This document shows positions 50,798 to 59,337 of a stretch of DNA of 64,000 nt, in pieces. Source of the DNA: an uncultured Clostridia bacterium (lineage in GTDB: Bacteria; Bacillota; Clostridia; Christensenellales; CAG-917); NCBI GenBank assembly GCA_934233745.1, contig CAKQGN010000002.1, positions 124,001-188,000 on the forward strand, given 5' to 3'. Below the pieces are notes generated by a model, which saw only the letters and a list, made by a program, of their open reading frames with translations, ran no database searches and was not told where the DNA came from. Made by a program: the position numbers and the translations under genes. Numbering within the stretch: position 1 is the stretch's first letter; every line of letters begins with the position of its first letter.

Positions 50798-53410
50798 ATG
50801 GAAGCAAGAAACGTTATCGACAGCGTAGAAAGACTCGAAGAGGCCATTGCGCATGTCCGTAAGGCTCAAAAGGAATTTGCAACCTACACGCAAGAGCAAG
50901 TGGACAAAATCTTTTTTGCGGCGGCAGTCGCGGCAAACAAGATGAGAATACCTCTTGCAAAACTCGCGGTTGAAGAAACCGGCATGGGCATCGTTGAGGA
51001 CAAAGTCATCAAAAACCACTATGCGTCCGAGTATATCTACAACGCGTACAAGGACACCAAAACCTGCGGAATTATCGAAGAGGACAAGGCATACGGCACG
51101 ATAAAAATTGCCGAGCCTATCGGACTTGTTGCGGCGGTTATCCCCACCACAAACCCCACGTCCACCGCAATATTCAAGACGCTCATTTCGCTCAAAACGA
51201 GAAACGGCATCATCATCAGCCCTCACCCCAGAGCGAAAAAATCCACGATAGCGGCGGCAAAAGTCGTGCTTGACGCGGCGGTTGAAGCGGGCGCACCCGA
51301 AGGCATCATCGATTGGATAGATTGCCCCAGCCTCGAAATGACCAACCTCATCATGAAAGAGGCAGACGTCATTTTGGCAACCGGCGGTCCGGGTATGGTC
51401 AAAGCGGCATATTCCAGCGGCAAGCCGGCAATCGGCGTCGGCGCAGGCAACACTCCCGCAATCATCGACGATACCGCCGACGTTACGCTTGCTGTCAACT
51501 CCATCATTCATTCCAAGACGTTTGACAACGGCATGATTTGCGCAAGCGAACAATCCGTTATCGTGCTTGACAAGGTATACGAGCAGGCAAAGAAGGAGTT
51601 TAAGGACAGAGGTTGCTACTTCCTCGACGAAGAGCAAACGGAAAAGGTAAGAAAAACCATTCTCATCAACGGTGCGCTCAATGCAAAAATCGTCGGACAA
51701 AAGTCGGTTACTATCGCAAAACTTGCGGGCTTTGATGTTCCCGAATCCACAAAAATCCTTATCGGTGAAGTGGAAAGCGTGGATTTAAGCGAAGAATTCG
51801 CACACGAAAAACTCTCTCCCGTACTTGCAATGTACAGGGCAAAAGATATCAGCGACGCATTTGACAAAGCAGAACGTCTTGTCGCAGACGGCGGATACGG
51901 ACATACGTCCTCCATTTATCTCGACGCAGTGACTCAAAGAGCAAAACTCGACGAGTTTGCCTCAAGAATGAAGACTTGCCGTATCTTGGTCAACACTCCC
52001 TCTTCGCAGGGCGGTATCGGCGACTTGTACAACTTCAAACTCCGCCCGTCTCTCACGCTCGGTTGCGGAAGCTGGGGCGGAAACTCCGTGTCCGAAAACG
52101 TCGGAGTCAAACACCTTATCAACATCAAAACGGTTGCGCAAAGGAGAGAAAATATGCTTTGGTTCAGAGTGCCTCAAAAGGTCTATATGAAGAAGGGTTG
52201 CCTGCCCGTCGCTCTTGACGAACTCAAACACGTCATGGGCAAGAAGAAGGCGTTTATCGTAACGGATAGTTTCTTGTACAACAACGGCTACACCAAGCCC
52301 ATCACCGACAAGCTCGACGAAATGGGCATTCAACACACCACGTTCTTTGACGTTGCTCCCGATCCGACGCTCGCATGCGCAAAAGAGGGTGCGGCACAGA
52401 TGGCGGCGTTCAAGCCCGACTGCATCATCGCGCTCGGCGGCGGCTCCGCAATGGACGCAGGCAAGATTATGTGGGTTATGTACGAGCATCCCGAAGTCGA
52501 TTTCATGGACATGGCAATGCGCTTTATGGACATCAGAAAGAGAGTGTACACGTTCCCCAAGATGGGAGAAAAGGCATACTTCATCGCAATTCCGACCTCT
52601 GCGGGCACAGGTTCCGAAGTCACTCCGTTTGCGGTTATCACCGACGAGAAAACGGGCGTAAAATATCCGCTTGCGGACTATGAACTCTTGCCGAATATGG
52701 CAATCATCGACGCAGACTTCCATATGAGCGCACCCAAGGGACTCACCGCAGCCAGCGGTATCGACGCCGTGACGCACGCGCTCGAAGCATATGCGGCAAT
52801 GCTTGCAACCGACTATACCGATTCGCTCGCGCTCCGCTCGTTGAAGATGATTTTCGAGTTCTTGCCCAGAGCTTACGACAACGGCCCGAACGACCCCGTC
52901 GCAAGAGAGAAGATGGCAAATGCGGCAACTATGGCAGGTATGGCGTTTGCAAACGCATTCCTCGGCGTATGCCACTCAATGGCACACAAACTCGGCGCAT
53001 TCCATCATCTTCCCCACGGTGTTGCGAACGCACTCATGATTGACGAAGTACTCCGCTTCAACGCAAGCGAAACACCCGTAAAAATGGGTACGTTCCCCCA
53101 ATACGCATATCCGCACACACTCGAAAGATATGCCGAAGTCGCCGACTATCTCGGAATCAAGGGTAAAAACAACAAAGAAAAACTCAACAACCTCATCAAA
53201 GCTATCGACGAACTCAAAGCAAGAGTCGGAATCAAACCCGCAATCAAGGATTACGTTCCCGACGAAAAAGATTTCCTCGACCGTCTTGACGATATGGTTG
53301 AACAAGCGTTTGACGATCAATGCACGGGCGCAAACCCCAGATATCCGCTTATGAGCGAAATCAAGCAAATGTATCTCAACGCCTATTATGGCAAACACAC
53401 CGAGGTTTAA
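50798..53410 (+). CDS. adhE: Bifunctional acetaldehyde-CoA/alcohol dehydrogenase
   Basis: An 870-residue AdhE that reduces acetyl-CoA to ethanol in two steps, re-oxidising two NADH. The N-terminal aldehyde dehydrogenase half has PTTNPTSTAIFK, the cofactor loop ATGGPGMVKAAYSSG and the catalytic Cys in DNGMICASEQS. The C-terminal iron-dependent alcohol dehydrogenase half has GGGSAMDAGK, GLTAASGIDAVTHALEAY and the metal ligands in CHSMAHKLGAFHHLPHG. The length matches the family. It is the first gene of a run continuing without promoters to 57544, placing ethanol formation and a putative hydrogen-sensing module in one transcript. Confidence 0.97.
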   Translation: MEARNVIDSVERLEEAIAHVRKAQKEFATYTQEQVDKIFFAAAVAANKMRIPLAKLAVEETGMGIVEDKVIKNHYASEYIYNAYKDTKTCGIIEEDKAYGTIKIAEPIGLVAAVIPTTNPTSTAIFKTLISLKTRNGIIISPHPRAKKSTIAAAKVVLDAAVEAGAPEGIIDWIDCPSLEMTNLIMKEADVILATGGPGMVKAAYSSGKPAIGVGAGNTPAIIDDTADVTLAVNSIIHSKTFDNGMICASEQSVIVLDKVYEQAKKEFKDRGCYFLDEEQTEKVRKTILINGALNAKIVGQKSVTIAKLAGFDVPESTKILIGEVESVDLSEEFAHEKLSPVLAMYRAKDISDAFDKAERLVADGGYGHTSSIYLDAVTQRAKLDEFASRMKTCRILVNTPSSQGGIGDLYNFKLRPSLTLGCGSWGGNSVSENVGVKHLINIKTVAQRRENMLWFRVPQKVYMKKGCLPVALDELKHVMGKKKAFIVTDSFLYNNGYTKPITDKLDEMGIQHTTFFDVAPDPTLACAKEGAAQMAAFKPDCIIALGGGSAMDAGKIMWVMYEHPEVDFMDMAMRFMDIRKRVYTFPKMGEKAYFIAIPTSAGTGSEVTPFAVITDEKTGVKYPLADYELLPNMAIIDADFHMSAPKGLTAASGIDAVTHALEAYAAMLATDYTDSLALRSLKMIFEFLPRAYDNGPNDPVAREKMANAATMAGMAFANAFLGVCHSMAHKLGAFHHLPHGVANALMIDEVLRFNASETPVKMGTFPQYAYPHTLERYAEVADYLGIKGKNNKEKLNNLIKAIDELKARVGIKPAIKDYVPDEKDFLDRLDDMVEQAFDDQCTGANPRYPLMSEIKQMYLNAYYGKHTEV

Positions 53411-53422
53411 TAGGAGGAAAAT

Positions 53423-54172
53423 ATGAATCTTGACAGAATCATTGCCGTGAGAACAAACAAAACCGTTTACCGTAGCGGAGAATACTGCGTCAAAGTTTTT
53501 GACGACGATTTTTCAAAAGTGGACGTTCTCAACGAAGCTCTCAACCAAGCAAGAGTGGAAGAAACCGGACTCAATGTCCCCAAAATCGTCGAAGTGACCA
53601 AAATAGACGGCAAATGGGCAATCGTATCCGAGTTTGTGGAAGGGAAAACGCTCGCAAGACTTATGGAAGAAAATCCCGACAAAAAAGACGAGTATCTCGA
53701 AAAATTTGTCGACTTGCAGCTTGAAGTCCAATCCAAAAAATGCCCCTTGCTTACAAAGTTGCGCGACAAGATGAACAGAAAAATCGACTTGACTAATCTT
53801 GACGAAAGTATAAAATATGAATTGCACACAAGGCTCGAAGGCATGCCGAAGCACAACAAACTTTGCCACGGCGACTTCAACCCGTCCAACATCATCATAA
53901 AGGACGACGGTACGGCGTATTTTATCGACTGGTCGCACGCAACGCAAGGCAACGCCTCTGCGGACGTTGCAAGAACATATATGTTGTTCTGGCTCGCAGG
54001 CGACATCGAGGGCGCCGAGAAGTATCTTGAACTTTTCTGCAAGAAGAGCGGAACGGACAAGAGATACGTTCAGAAGTGGATGCCTATCGTGGCGGCGTCG
54101 CAATCCGTCAAAGGACATGAAAAAGAAAGAGAATTCCTTATGTCGTGGATTGACGTTGCAGAGTTTCAATAA
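53423..54172 (+). CDS. APH/choline-kinase-fold phosphotransferase-like protein
   Basis: A 249-residue protein of the aminoglycoside phosphotransferase/protein-kinase-like fold. The ATP-binding lobe has VKVF and SEFVEGKTLARLM. The catalytic motif is CHGDFNPSNIII (the Brenner HxDxxxxN site), and the metal-binding Asp follows in YFIDWSHATQG. All catalytic residues are kept, so it should be active, but whether the substrate is a small molecule or a protein cannot be read. It lies 12 nt behind adhE with AGGAGG, in the same operon as a SpoIIE-type phosphatase and a sensory hydrogenase, which makes a signalling kinase an attractive but unproven idea. Confidence 0.82.
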   Translation: MNLDRIIAVRTNKTVYRSGEYCVKVFDDDFSKVDVLNEALNQARVEETGLNVPKIVEVTKIDGKWAIVSEFVEGKTLARLMEENPDKKDEYLEKFVDLQLEVQSKKCPLLTKLRDKMNRKIDLTNLDESIKYELHTRLEGMPKHNKLCHGDFNPSNIIIKDDGTAYFIDWSHATQGNASADVARTYMLFWLAGDIEGAEKYLELFCKKSGTDKRYVQKWMPIVAASQSVKGHEKEREFLMSWIDVAEFQ

Positions 54173-54186
54173 GGAGAGGGAAAAAC

Positions 54187-54429
54187 ATGAAAGTCACAGT
54201 GTGTATTGGCAGCTCGTGCCATATCAAAGGATCGCGACAAGTTGTAGAGCAACTTCAATATCTGATCGCAAAGAACAACCTAAAAGAGAAAGTGGAACTC
54301 GGCGGCACGTTCTGTATGGGCAAGTGTCAGCAAGGTGTGTGTGTTACGGTTGACGACGCATTCTTTTCGCTCACACCCGAAACCACCGATGAGTTCTTCC
54401 AAAAGGAGATCCTTGCAAAGGTAAAGTAA
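54187..54429 (+). CDS. Thioredoxin-like [2Fe-2S] ferredoxin, copy 1
   Basis: An 80-residue protein with the four-cysteine pattern of thioredoxin-like [2Fe-2S] ferredoxins (NuoE C-terminal type). CIGSSCHIKG (C-x4-C) near the N-terminus and GGTFCMGKCQQG (C-x3-C) in the middle. It probably passes electrons to or from the adjacent hydrogenase-like protein. The ribosome binding site is AAGGAGAGGG. It ends directly at the start of a second copy. Confidence 0.88.
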   Translation: MKVTVCIGSSCHIKGSRQVVEQLQYLIAKNNLKEKVELGGTFCMGKCQQGVCVTVDDAFFSLTPETTDEFFQKEILAKVK

Positions 54430-54684
54430 ATGATAATAATCAGAATTTGCGTTGGCAGTTCCTGCCACCTCAAAGGCTCGCAGGAGATAGTCGATATGCT
54501 CCGTGGCGAGATCGAACAAAGACATCTCGAAGGTCAAATCGTACTTTCGGGAAGTTTTTGTTTTGGCAAATGCAACCGAGAGGGCGTAACCGTTGCCGTA
54601 AACGACGACATTTATCCCGGCATCACAAGAGACAACTTCAAGGAATTTTTCCAAACCAAGGTATTGCCCCTCGTAGAGGCGTAA
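54430..54684 (+). CDS. Thioredoxin-like [2Fe-2S] ferredoxin, copy 2
   Basis: An 84-residue protein of the same type as its neighbour, with CVGSSCHLKG and GSFCFGKCNREG. The two are recognisably related but far from identical, so the duplication is old and both are likely used. It starts at the base after the stop of copy 1. In known multi-subunit [FeFe] hydrogenases such domains link NADH or ferredoxin to the H-cluster; here they are free-standing. Confidence 0.88.
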   Translation: MIIIRICVGSSCHLKGSQEIVDMLRGEIEQRHLEGQIVLSGSFCFGKCNREGVTVAVNDDIYPGITRDNFKEFFQTKVLPLVEA

Positions 54685-54708
54685 CGAGGACGGAAAACAA
54701 GAGGAAAT

Positions 54709-56379
54709 ATGGATTGTTTAACTCTCAAAAAATCAAACTGCAAAAACTGCTATAAGTGCATACGCCATTGCCCCGTAAAAGCCATACGCTTTTCGGGCAA
54801 TCAGGCGCACATTATCGGCGACGAGTGTATTTTGTGCGGACACTGCTTTGTGGTGTGCCCTCAAAACGCAAAGGAAATCGTCAACGAGACCGAAAAAGTC
54901 AAAGTGCTTTTGCAGTCCTATCCCGTCTATGTGTCGCTTGCCCCGTCCTTCATTGCAAACTATGAGGGCGTTGGGATAAACGCTATGCGCAAGGCTCTCA
55001 AAAAGCTCGGTTTTGCGGACGTGGAGGAAACCGCGCTCGGCGCAACCGTCGTCAAAAACGAGTACGACAGAATGTTGAGAGAAGAAAAGAGAGATATTGT
55101 CATTTCCTCCTGCTGTCATACGATAAATCTTTTGATTCAAAAGTATTTTCCAAAGGAACTCCCGTATCTTGCCGATGTGCTTTCGCCCATGCAAGCGCAC
55201 TGCTCGGATCTGAAACGTCGTCATCCGGGCGCAAAGACCGTGTTTATCGGACCGTGCGTTGCAAAAAAAGACGAGGCGCAACACTATGAAGGAATCGTGG
55301 ACGCAGTTCTTACTTTCGAGGAACTGACGCAATGGCTCAATCAGGAGGGCGTTGTTCTCGAAAAAGAAACCGATTCGCAAGAGGAGAGCAGAGCAAGATT
55401 TTTCCCGACGACCGGAGGAATTCTGAAAACCATGAAGCTGGACGCTCCCGGTTACAACTATATGGCAATCGACGGCGTGGAAAACTGCATTTCCGCACTC
55501 AAAGATATCGAAAACGGCAACATTCATCACGCCTTTATAGAGATGTCGTCCTGCGTGGGCAGCTGCGTTGGCGGTCCTGTTATGGAAAAATATCATCCCT
55601 CACCCGTGCGAGAGTATCTTTCGGTTGCCGAGTATGCTGGCGACAAGGACTTTGTCGTTGCGCAGCCCGACAGCCACGAATTGAGAAAACATTTTTCGCT
55701 CATCGAGCGTGAAAACAAGATGCCGAGCGAGGCGGAAATCAATGCCGCACTCCGTCAAATGGGAAAACTCAGCAAGCGTGACGAACTCAACTGCGGAAGT
55801 TGCGGTTACAACACCTGCCGAGAAAAAGCGATTGCAATCTGTCAAGGCAAAGCGGAAGCGTCAATGTGCTTGCCGTATTTGCAAAAGAAAGCGGAAGGGT
55901 TTTCGGACAGAATCGTCAACAATACGCCCAACGGCATCATCGTACTCAACGATTCGCTCGAAGTACAACAGATAAACGAAGCGGCTATGGACATTATGAA
56001 CATTCGTTCATCAAGCGACGTTCTTGGCGAACAAGTGGTGCGCATAATGGATCCGTCCGTTTTTTATGAAGTGCAGAAAAAGAGGTTTAACATACACAAT
56101 CGCAGGGTTTATCTTGCGGAATATAAAAGATATGTTGAACTTACCGTTGTTTATGACACCGACAATCATCTGTTTATCGGCATCATGCGCGACATTACGG
56201 ATGAGGAAAGAGAGAGAGAAAAGAAAGAGAATATCTCCAAGCAAACCATAGAAACCGCCGACAAAGTCGTCGACAAGCAAATGCGCATAGTTCAGGAGAT
56301 TGCGTCCTTGCTCGGCGAGACCGCCGCGGAAACCAAAATCGCGCTCACAAAACTCAAGGAGTCCATAAAAGATGAATGA
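54709..56379 (+). CDS. PAS-containing [FeFe] hydrogenase-like protein, sensory type (group C)
   Basis: A 556-residue protein. Two [4Fe-4S] ferredoxin motifs (CKNCYKCIRHC at 11-21 and CILCGHCFVVC) precede the H-cluster domain. H-cluster loops are kept but altered: SSCCH (usual TSCCP), GPCVAKKDEA (usual MPCxxKxxE) and EMSSCVGSCVGG (usual MACxxGCxxGG). All H-cluster Cys are present. Next comes an extra cluster motif, CGSCGYNTC with a later CLPY, then a PAS domain (about 380-480, NTPNGIIVLNDSLEV) and a helical tail. This layout is that of group C enzymes, which are thought to sense hydrogen rather than make it. The start overlaps nothing but follows GAGGAAAT. Confidence 0.9.
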   Translation: MDCLTLKKSNCKNCYKCIRHCPVKAIRFSGNQAHIIGDECILCGHCFVVCPQNAKEIVNETEKVKVLLQSYPVYVSLAPSFIANYEGVGINAMRKALKKLGFADVEETALGATVVKNEYDRMLREEKRDIVISSCCHTINLLIQKYFPKELPYLADVLSPMQAHCSDLKRRHPGAKTVFIGPCVAKKDEAQHYEGIVDAVLTFEELTQWLNQEGVVLEKETDSQEESRARFFPTTGGILKTMKLDAPGYNYMAIDGVENCISALKDIENGNIHHAFIEMSSCVGSCVGGPVMEKYHPSPVREYLSVAEYAGDKDFVVAQPDSHELRKHFSLIERENKMPSEAEINAALRQMGKLSKRDELNCGSCGYNTCREKAIAICQGKAEASMCLPYLQKKAEGFSDRIVNNTPNGIIVLNDSLEVQQINEAAMDIMNIRSSSDVLGEQVVRIMDPSVFYEVQKKRFNIHNRRVYLAEYKRYVELTVVYDTDNHLFIGIMRDITDEEREREKKENISKQTIETADKVVDKQMRIVQEIASLLGETAAETKIALTKLKESIKDE

Positions 56380-57544
56380 CCTTTGCGCCGATATCGGCTA
56401 CAAAAGCATAAATCACGTCGGAGAGCAATTGTGCGGCGACCATGTCGACGTCGTTCAGCAGGGCGAAAATTCGACGGTTGTCGTGCTTGCGGACGGACTC
56501 GGCAGCGGAGTTAAGGCGAGCATATTGTCAACCCTTACAAGCAAAATCATTTCCACAATGATGGCGGAAGGTTTGTCACTCGAAGATTGCGTCGAAACAA
56601 TCGCCGCTACCTTGCCTATTTGTTCGGTAAGAGGCGTTGCGTATTCGACTTTCACAATTCTTCACCTTGTCGAAAATCGTCAGGCGGACATCATTCAATA
56701 CGACAATCCGGGCGTAATTCTTTTGCGCGACGGACAAAACTATGATTTTCCCAAAACCGAAATGGTGATAGGCGGAAAGAAGATTTACAAATCAACCCTC
56801 GACTTGTGCGAAAACGACATTTTCGTACTTATGAGCGACGGTTGTCCGCATGCGGGACTCGGACTTTCCTACAACTTCGGCTGGAAGAGGGAAGACATTA
56901 TCTCGTTTTTGGAAAGCATTAGTTTTGTGGGGTATACGGCAAAGACGCTTTCCACCATACTTGTTGACGAGTGCAACAAACTATATGGCGAAAAACCCGG
57001 CGACGATGCAACCGCTTGCGTGATACGGATAAGAAAACGCGAGCCTATGAACATTCTTTTCGGGCCGCCGTCCAATCGTGACGACTGCGACAGAATGATG
57101 TCTCTTTTCTTCTCAAAAGAAGGAAAGCACATCGTTTGCGGCGGCACGACATCGTCGATTGCGGCAAAATACCTCGGCAAGAGTGTTCGCGCGACGCTCG
57201 ATTTCGAGGCAAGCGATGTCCCGCCCATATCCGAAATAGACGGCGTAGACCTCGTAACCGAGGGAGTTATCACTATGAACAAGGTGCTTACTTACGCCAA
57301 AGATTATCTCAAAGACAACGAAAGTTACGAGCAATGGAGTTTCAAGCGCGACGGTGCGTCGCTTATGGCAAGGCTGCTGTTTGAAGAGGCGACCGACATC
57401 AATTTCTTTGTCGGCAGAGCCATAAACCCCGCCCACCAAAACCCTGATTTGCCCATAAATTTCAGCATAAAGATGAATTTGGTCACCGAACTTTCCGATT
57501 GCCTTGTCAAAATGGGCAAGAAGGTCAAGGTGTCATACTTCTGA
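56372..57544 (+). CDS. SpoIIE-type PP2C serine phosphatase
   Basis: A 390-residue protein. The N-terminal half is a PP2C/SpoIIE phosphatase domain. Metal-binding residues are visible in VVLADGLGSGVKAS (the DG of motif 2), VLMSDGCPHAG and GDDATACVIRI. The C-terminal ~150 residues (from FGPPSNRDDCDRMMSLFF) form an extra domain of unknown role that begins with a GGTTSSI stretch. It overlaps the sensory hydrogenase gene by 8 nt. In other Clostridia, group C hydrogenases also sit next to such phosphatases, which suggests that the PAS protein controls dephosphorylation of an unknown target. Confidence 0.88.
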   Translation: MNDLCADIGYKSINHVGEQLCGDHVDVVQQGENSTVVVLADGLGSGVKASILSTLTSKIISTMMAEGLSLEDCVETIAATLPICSVRGVAYSTFTILHLVENRQADIIQYDNPGVILLRDGQNYDFPKTEMVIGGKKIYKSTLDLCENDIFVLMSDGCPHAGLGLSYNFGWKREDIISFLESISFVGYTAKTLSTILVDECNKLYGEKPGDDATACVIRIRKREPMNILFGPPSNRDDCDRMMSLFFSKEGKHIVCGGTTSSIAAKYLGKSVRATLDFEASDVPPISEIDGVDLVTEGVITMNKVLTYAKDYLKDNESYEQWSFKRDGASLMARLLFEEATDINFFVGRAINPAHQNPDLPINFSIKMNLVTELSDCLVKMGKKVKVSYF

Positions 57545-57552
57545 TAAGGAGC

Positions 57553-57572
57553 GAAAAATATAAATATTTTTC
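57553..57572. promoter_or_regulatory. Perfect AT-rich palindrome upstream of the hydA promoter
   Basis: GAAAAATAT and ATATTTTTC (9-bp arms, 2-nt centre) lie 21 nt before the -35 box. It could be an operator or part of a weak terminator for the phosphatase gene. Confidence 0.45.
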
Positions 57573-57593
57573 TCAAAACGAAACAAAATTTTA

Positions 57594-57621
57594 TTGCGCA
57601 CAAGACGATTTAGTGTATAAT
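57594..57621 (+). promoter_or_regulatory. Promoter of the hydA gene
   Basis: TTGCGC, a 16-nt spacer and perfect TATAAT (57616-57621). Confidence 0.75.
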
Positions 57622-57655
57622 GTCGCAAGCGTACAATAATTTTAAGAGGACAAAG

Positions 57656-59077
57656 ATGAGAATATTCGATACAAAAGTTCAGTACCTCAAATACAAGGTT
57701 TTGCGAGAAGTCGCAAAAGAAGCATGGCAAGACACTCTCGACACCAATGCGATAGACATCCCCAAACGCATCGTTCCCGGGAAAATCCCCACAATGCGCT
57801 GTTGCGTGTATAAGGAACGCGCAATACTTGCAGAGCGCGTCAAACTTGCAATGGGCGGACACAAGGACAACCCGAACGTAATCGAAGTCATCGATATTGC
57901 TTGCGACGAGTGCCCGATGGGCGGCTATGAAGTCACGGGCGCATGCAGAGGCTGTCTTATGCATCGTTGCGAGGACGTGTGCAAGTTCGGCGCAATCACG
58001 TTTGACAGCCAGCACGTGGCGCATATCGACAAGTCAAAGTGCAAAGAGTGCGGCGCATGCGCGAAAGTTTGCCCGTACAGCGCAATCACCAACCATAAGC
58101 GTCCCTGCGAAATGGCTTGCAAGGTCAAGGCTATCACCATGGACGAAAACCGCGCGGCAAAAATCGACAATTCCAAGTGTATAGAGTGCGGCGCATGCGT
58201 ATATCAATGCCCGTGGGGAGCAATCTCGGACAAGTCATACATTCTCGACGTCATCGACCTCATCAAAAAGAGCGAAAACAACACAAAATACAAGCTCTAT
58301 GCGGTGGTTGCTCCGTCTATTTCAAGTCAGTTTACTTACGCAAAACTCGGACAGGTCATCACCGGCTTGAAAGTTTTGGGATTCCATACGGTGGTCGAAG
58401 CGGCTCTCGGCGCGGATATGGTGCTTCTTTCCGAGGCAAGAGAGCTTGCCGAAAAAGGATTCCTTACAAGCTCCTGCTGTCCTGCGTTTGTATCCTACAT
58501 CAAAAAGAATTTTCCCGGCATGGTGGAAAACATATCTCACAATCTCTCGCCCATGGCAACGATTTCCAAGTACATCAAGGACACCACGCCCGGCGCAAAA
58601 GTTGTGTTCATCGGACCTTGCACCGCAAAAAAAGCCGAGATTTTGGACGAAAAAGTCAAGCCGTACGTCGATTCCGTCCTTACTTTCGAGGAGCTTCAAG
58701 CCCTCTTTGACAGCAAGGATATGGAAATTACGTCCCTTGCCGAAGGCGTTCTCGACAATGCCTCCTATTTCGGACGCATCTTTGCTCGTTGCGGAGGACT
58801 CAGCGACTCAATCAAACAATCTCTCAAAGAACAAAACATCGATTTCGACCTCAAAGGTTGCGCTTGCGACGGCATCGACGAGTGCCGCATCGCACTCCTC
58901 AAAAAGAGCAAAAACCTCTCCGACGTCAACTTCATCGAAGGTATGGCGTGCATCGGCGGTTGCATCGGTGGTGCCGGCTGTCTTACCCACGGCGAGAAAA
59001 ACAAAGCCGAAGTGGACAAGTACGGTCGCGAGGCATTGGAAAAGACTATTACCGATGCCGTGAAACTCCTGAATTAA
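57656..59077 (+). CDS. [FeFe] hydrogenase, monomeric, group B type
   Basis: A 473-residue iron hydrogenase. The N-terminal part has several Cys-rich ferredoxin motifs (CDECPMGG, CRGCLMHRCEDVC, CKECGACAKVC, CIECGACVYQC). The H-cluster domain is complete: SSCCPAF, GPCTAKKAE (Gly where group A has Met) and EGMACIGGCIGGAGC. These features fit group B enzymes, which probably evolve hydrogen from reduced ferredoxin. The ATG at 57656 with AAGAGGA is preferred over an upstream in-frame ATG at 57620. It has its own promoter, so it can be expressed apart from the adhE-sensor operon. Hairpin A5 begins at its stop codon. Confidence 0.93.
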   Translation: MRIFDTKVQYLKYKVLREVAKEAWQDTLDTNAIDIPKRIVPGKIPTMRCCVYKERAILAERVKLAMGGHKDNPNVIEVIDIACDECPMGGYEVTGACRGCLMHRCEDVCKFGAITFDSQHVAHIDKSKCKECGACAKVCPYSAITNHKRPCEMACKVKAITMDENRAAKIDNSKCIECGACVYQCPWGAISDKSYILDVIDLIKKSENNTKYKLYAVVAPSISSQFTYAKLGQVITGLKVLGFHTVVEAALGADMVLLSEARELAEKGFLTSSCCPAFVSYIKKNFPGMVENISHNLSPMATISKYIKDTTPGAKVVFIGPCTAKKAEILDEKVKPYVDSVLTFEELQALFDSKDMEITSLAEGVLDNASYFGRIFARCGGLSDSIKQSLKEQNIDFDLKGCACDGIDECRIALLKKSKNLSDVNFIEGMACIGGCIGGAGCLTHGEKNKAEVDKYGREALEKTITDAVKLLN

Positions 59078-59199
59078 ACGCTATCAAACGGCGAATAACT
59101 GCGTCAGAGTCTGCTCCATAAACAGTCACGTACAGCAAGTACGCTCCTGTCTATGTCGGCAGGCTCTTTCTTGTTATTCATCCGCTTGATAGCGTTTAA
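59074..59199 (+). repeat. Family A hairpin element, copy A5
   Basis: Perfect 14-bp outer arms: TTAAACGCTATCAA (59074-59087, including the hydA stop codon) with TTGATAGCGTTTAA (59186-59199). Shoulders GAATAAC/GTTATTC, middle arms AGAGTCTGC (59106-59114) with GCAGGCTCT (59159-59167, one G-U), ACAG/CTGT, and the apex CGTAC/GTACG (59129-59143). Confidence 0.9.
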
Positions 59200-59201
59200 T
59201 T

Positions 59202-59329
59202 AAAAGCCGTGCTAAATCGTGCCTAACTTCGTCAGATGCATCCACCTGTCAACTCATGTACGCAATGTACATTAGGGTTGCCATTCGGATGCCTCTTCCT
59301 TGTTATCCATCGATTTATCGCGGTTTTAA
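59202..59329 (+). repeat. Family A hairpin element, copy A6
   Basis: The outer arms AAAAGCCG..TAAATCG and CGATTTATCGCGGTTTT pair imperfectly. Middle arm GATGCATCC faces GGATGCC. Inner CAAC/GTTG, and the apex ATGTAC/GTACAT, again changed on both sides. Confidence 0.8.
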
Positions 59330-59337
59330 CAATTAAG

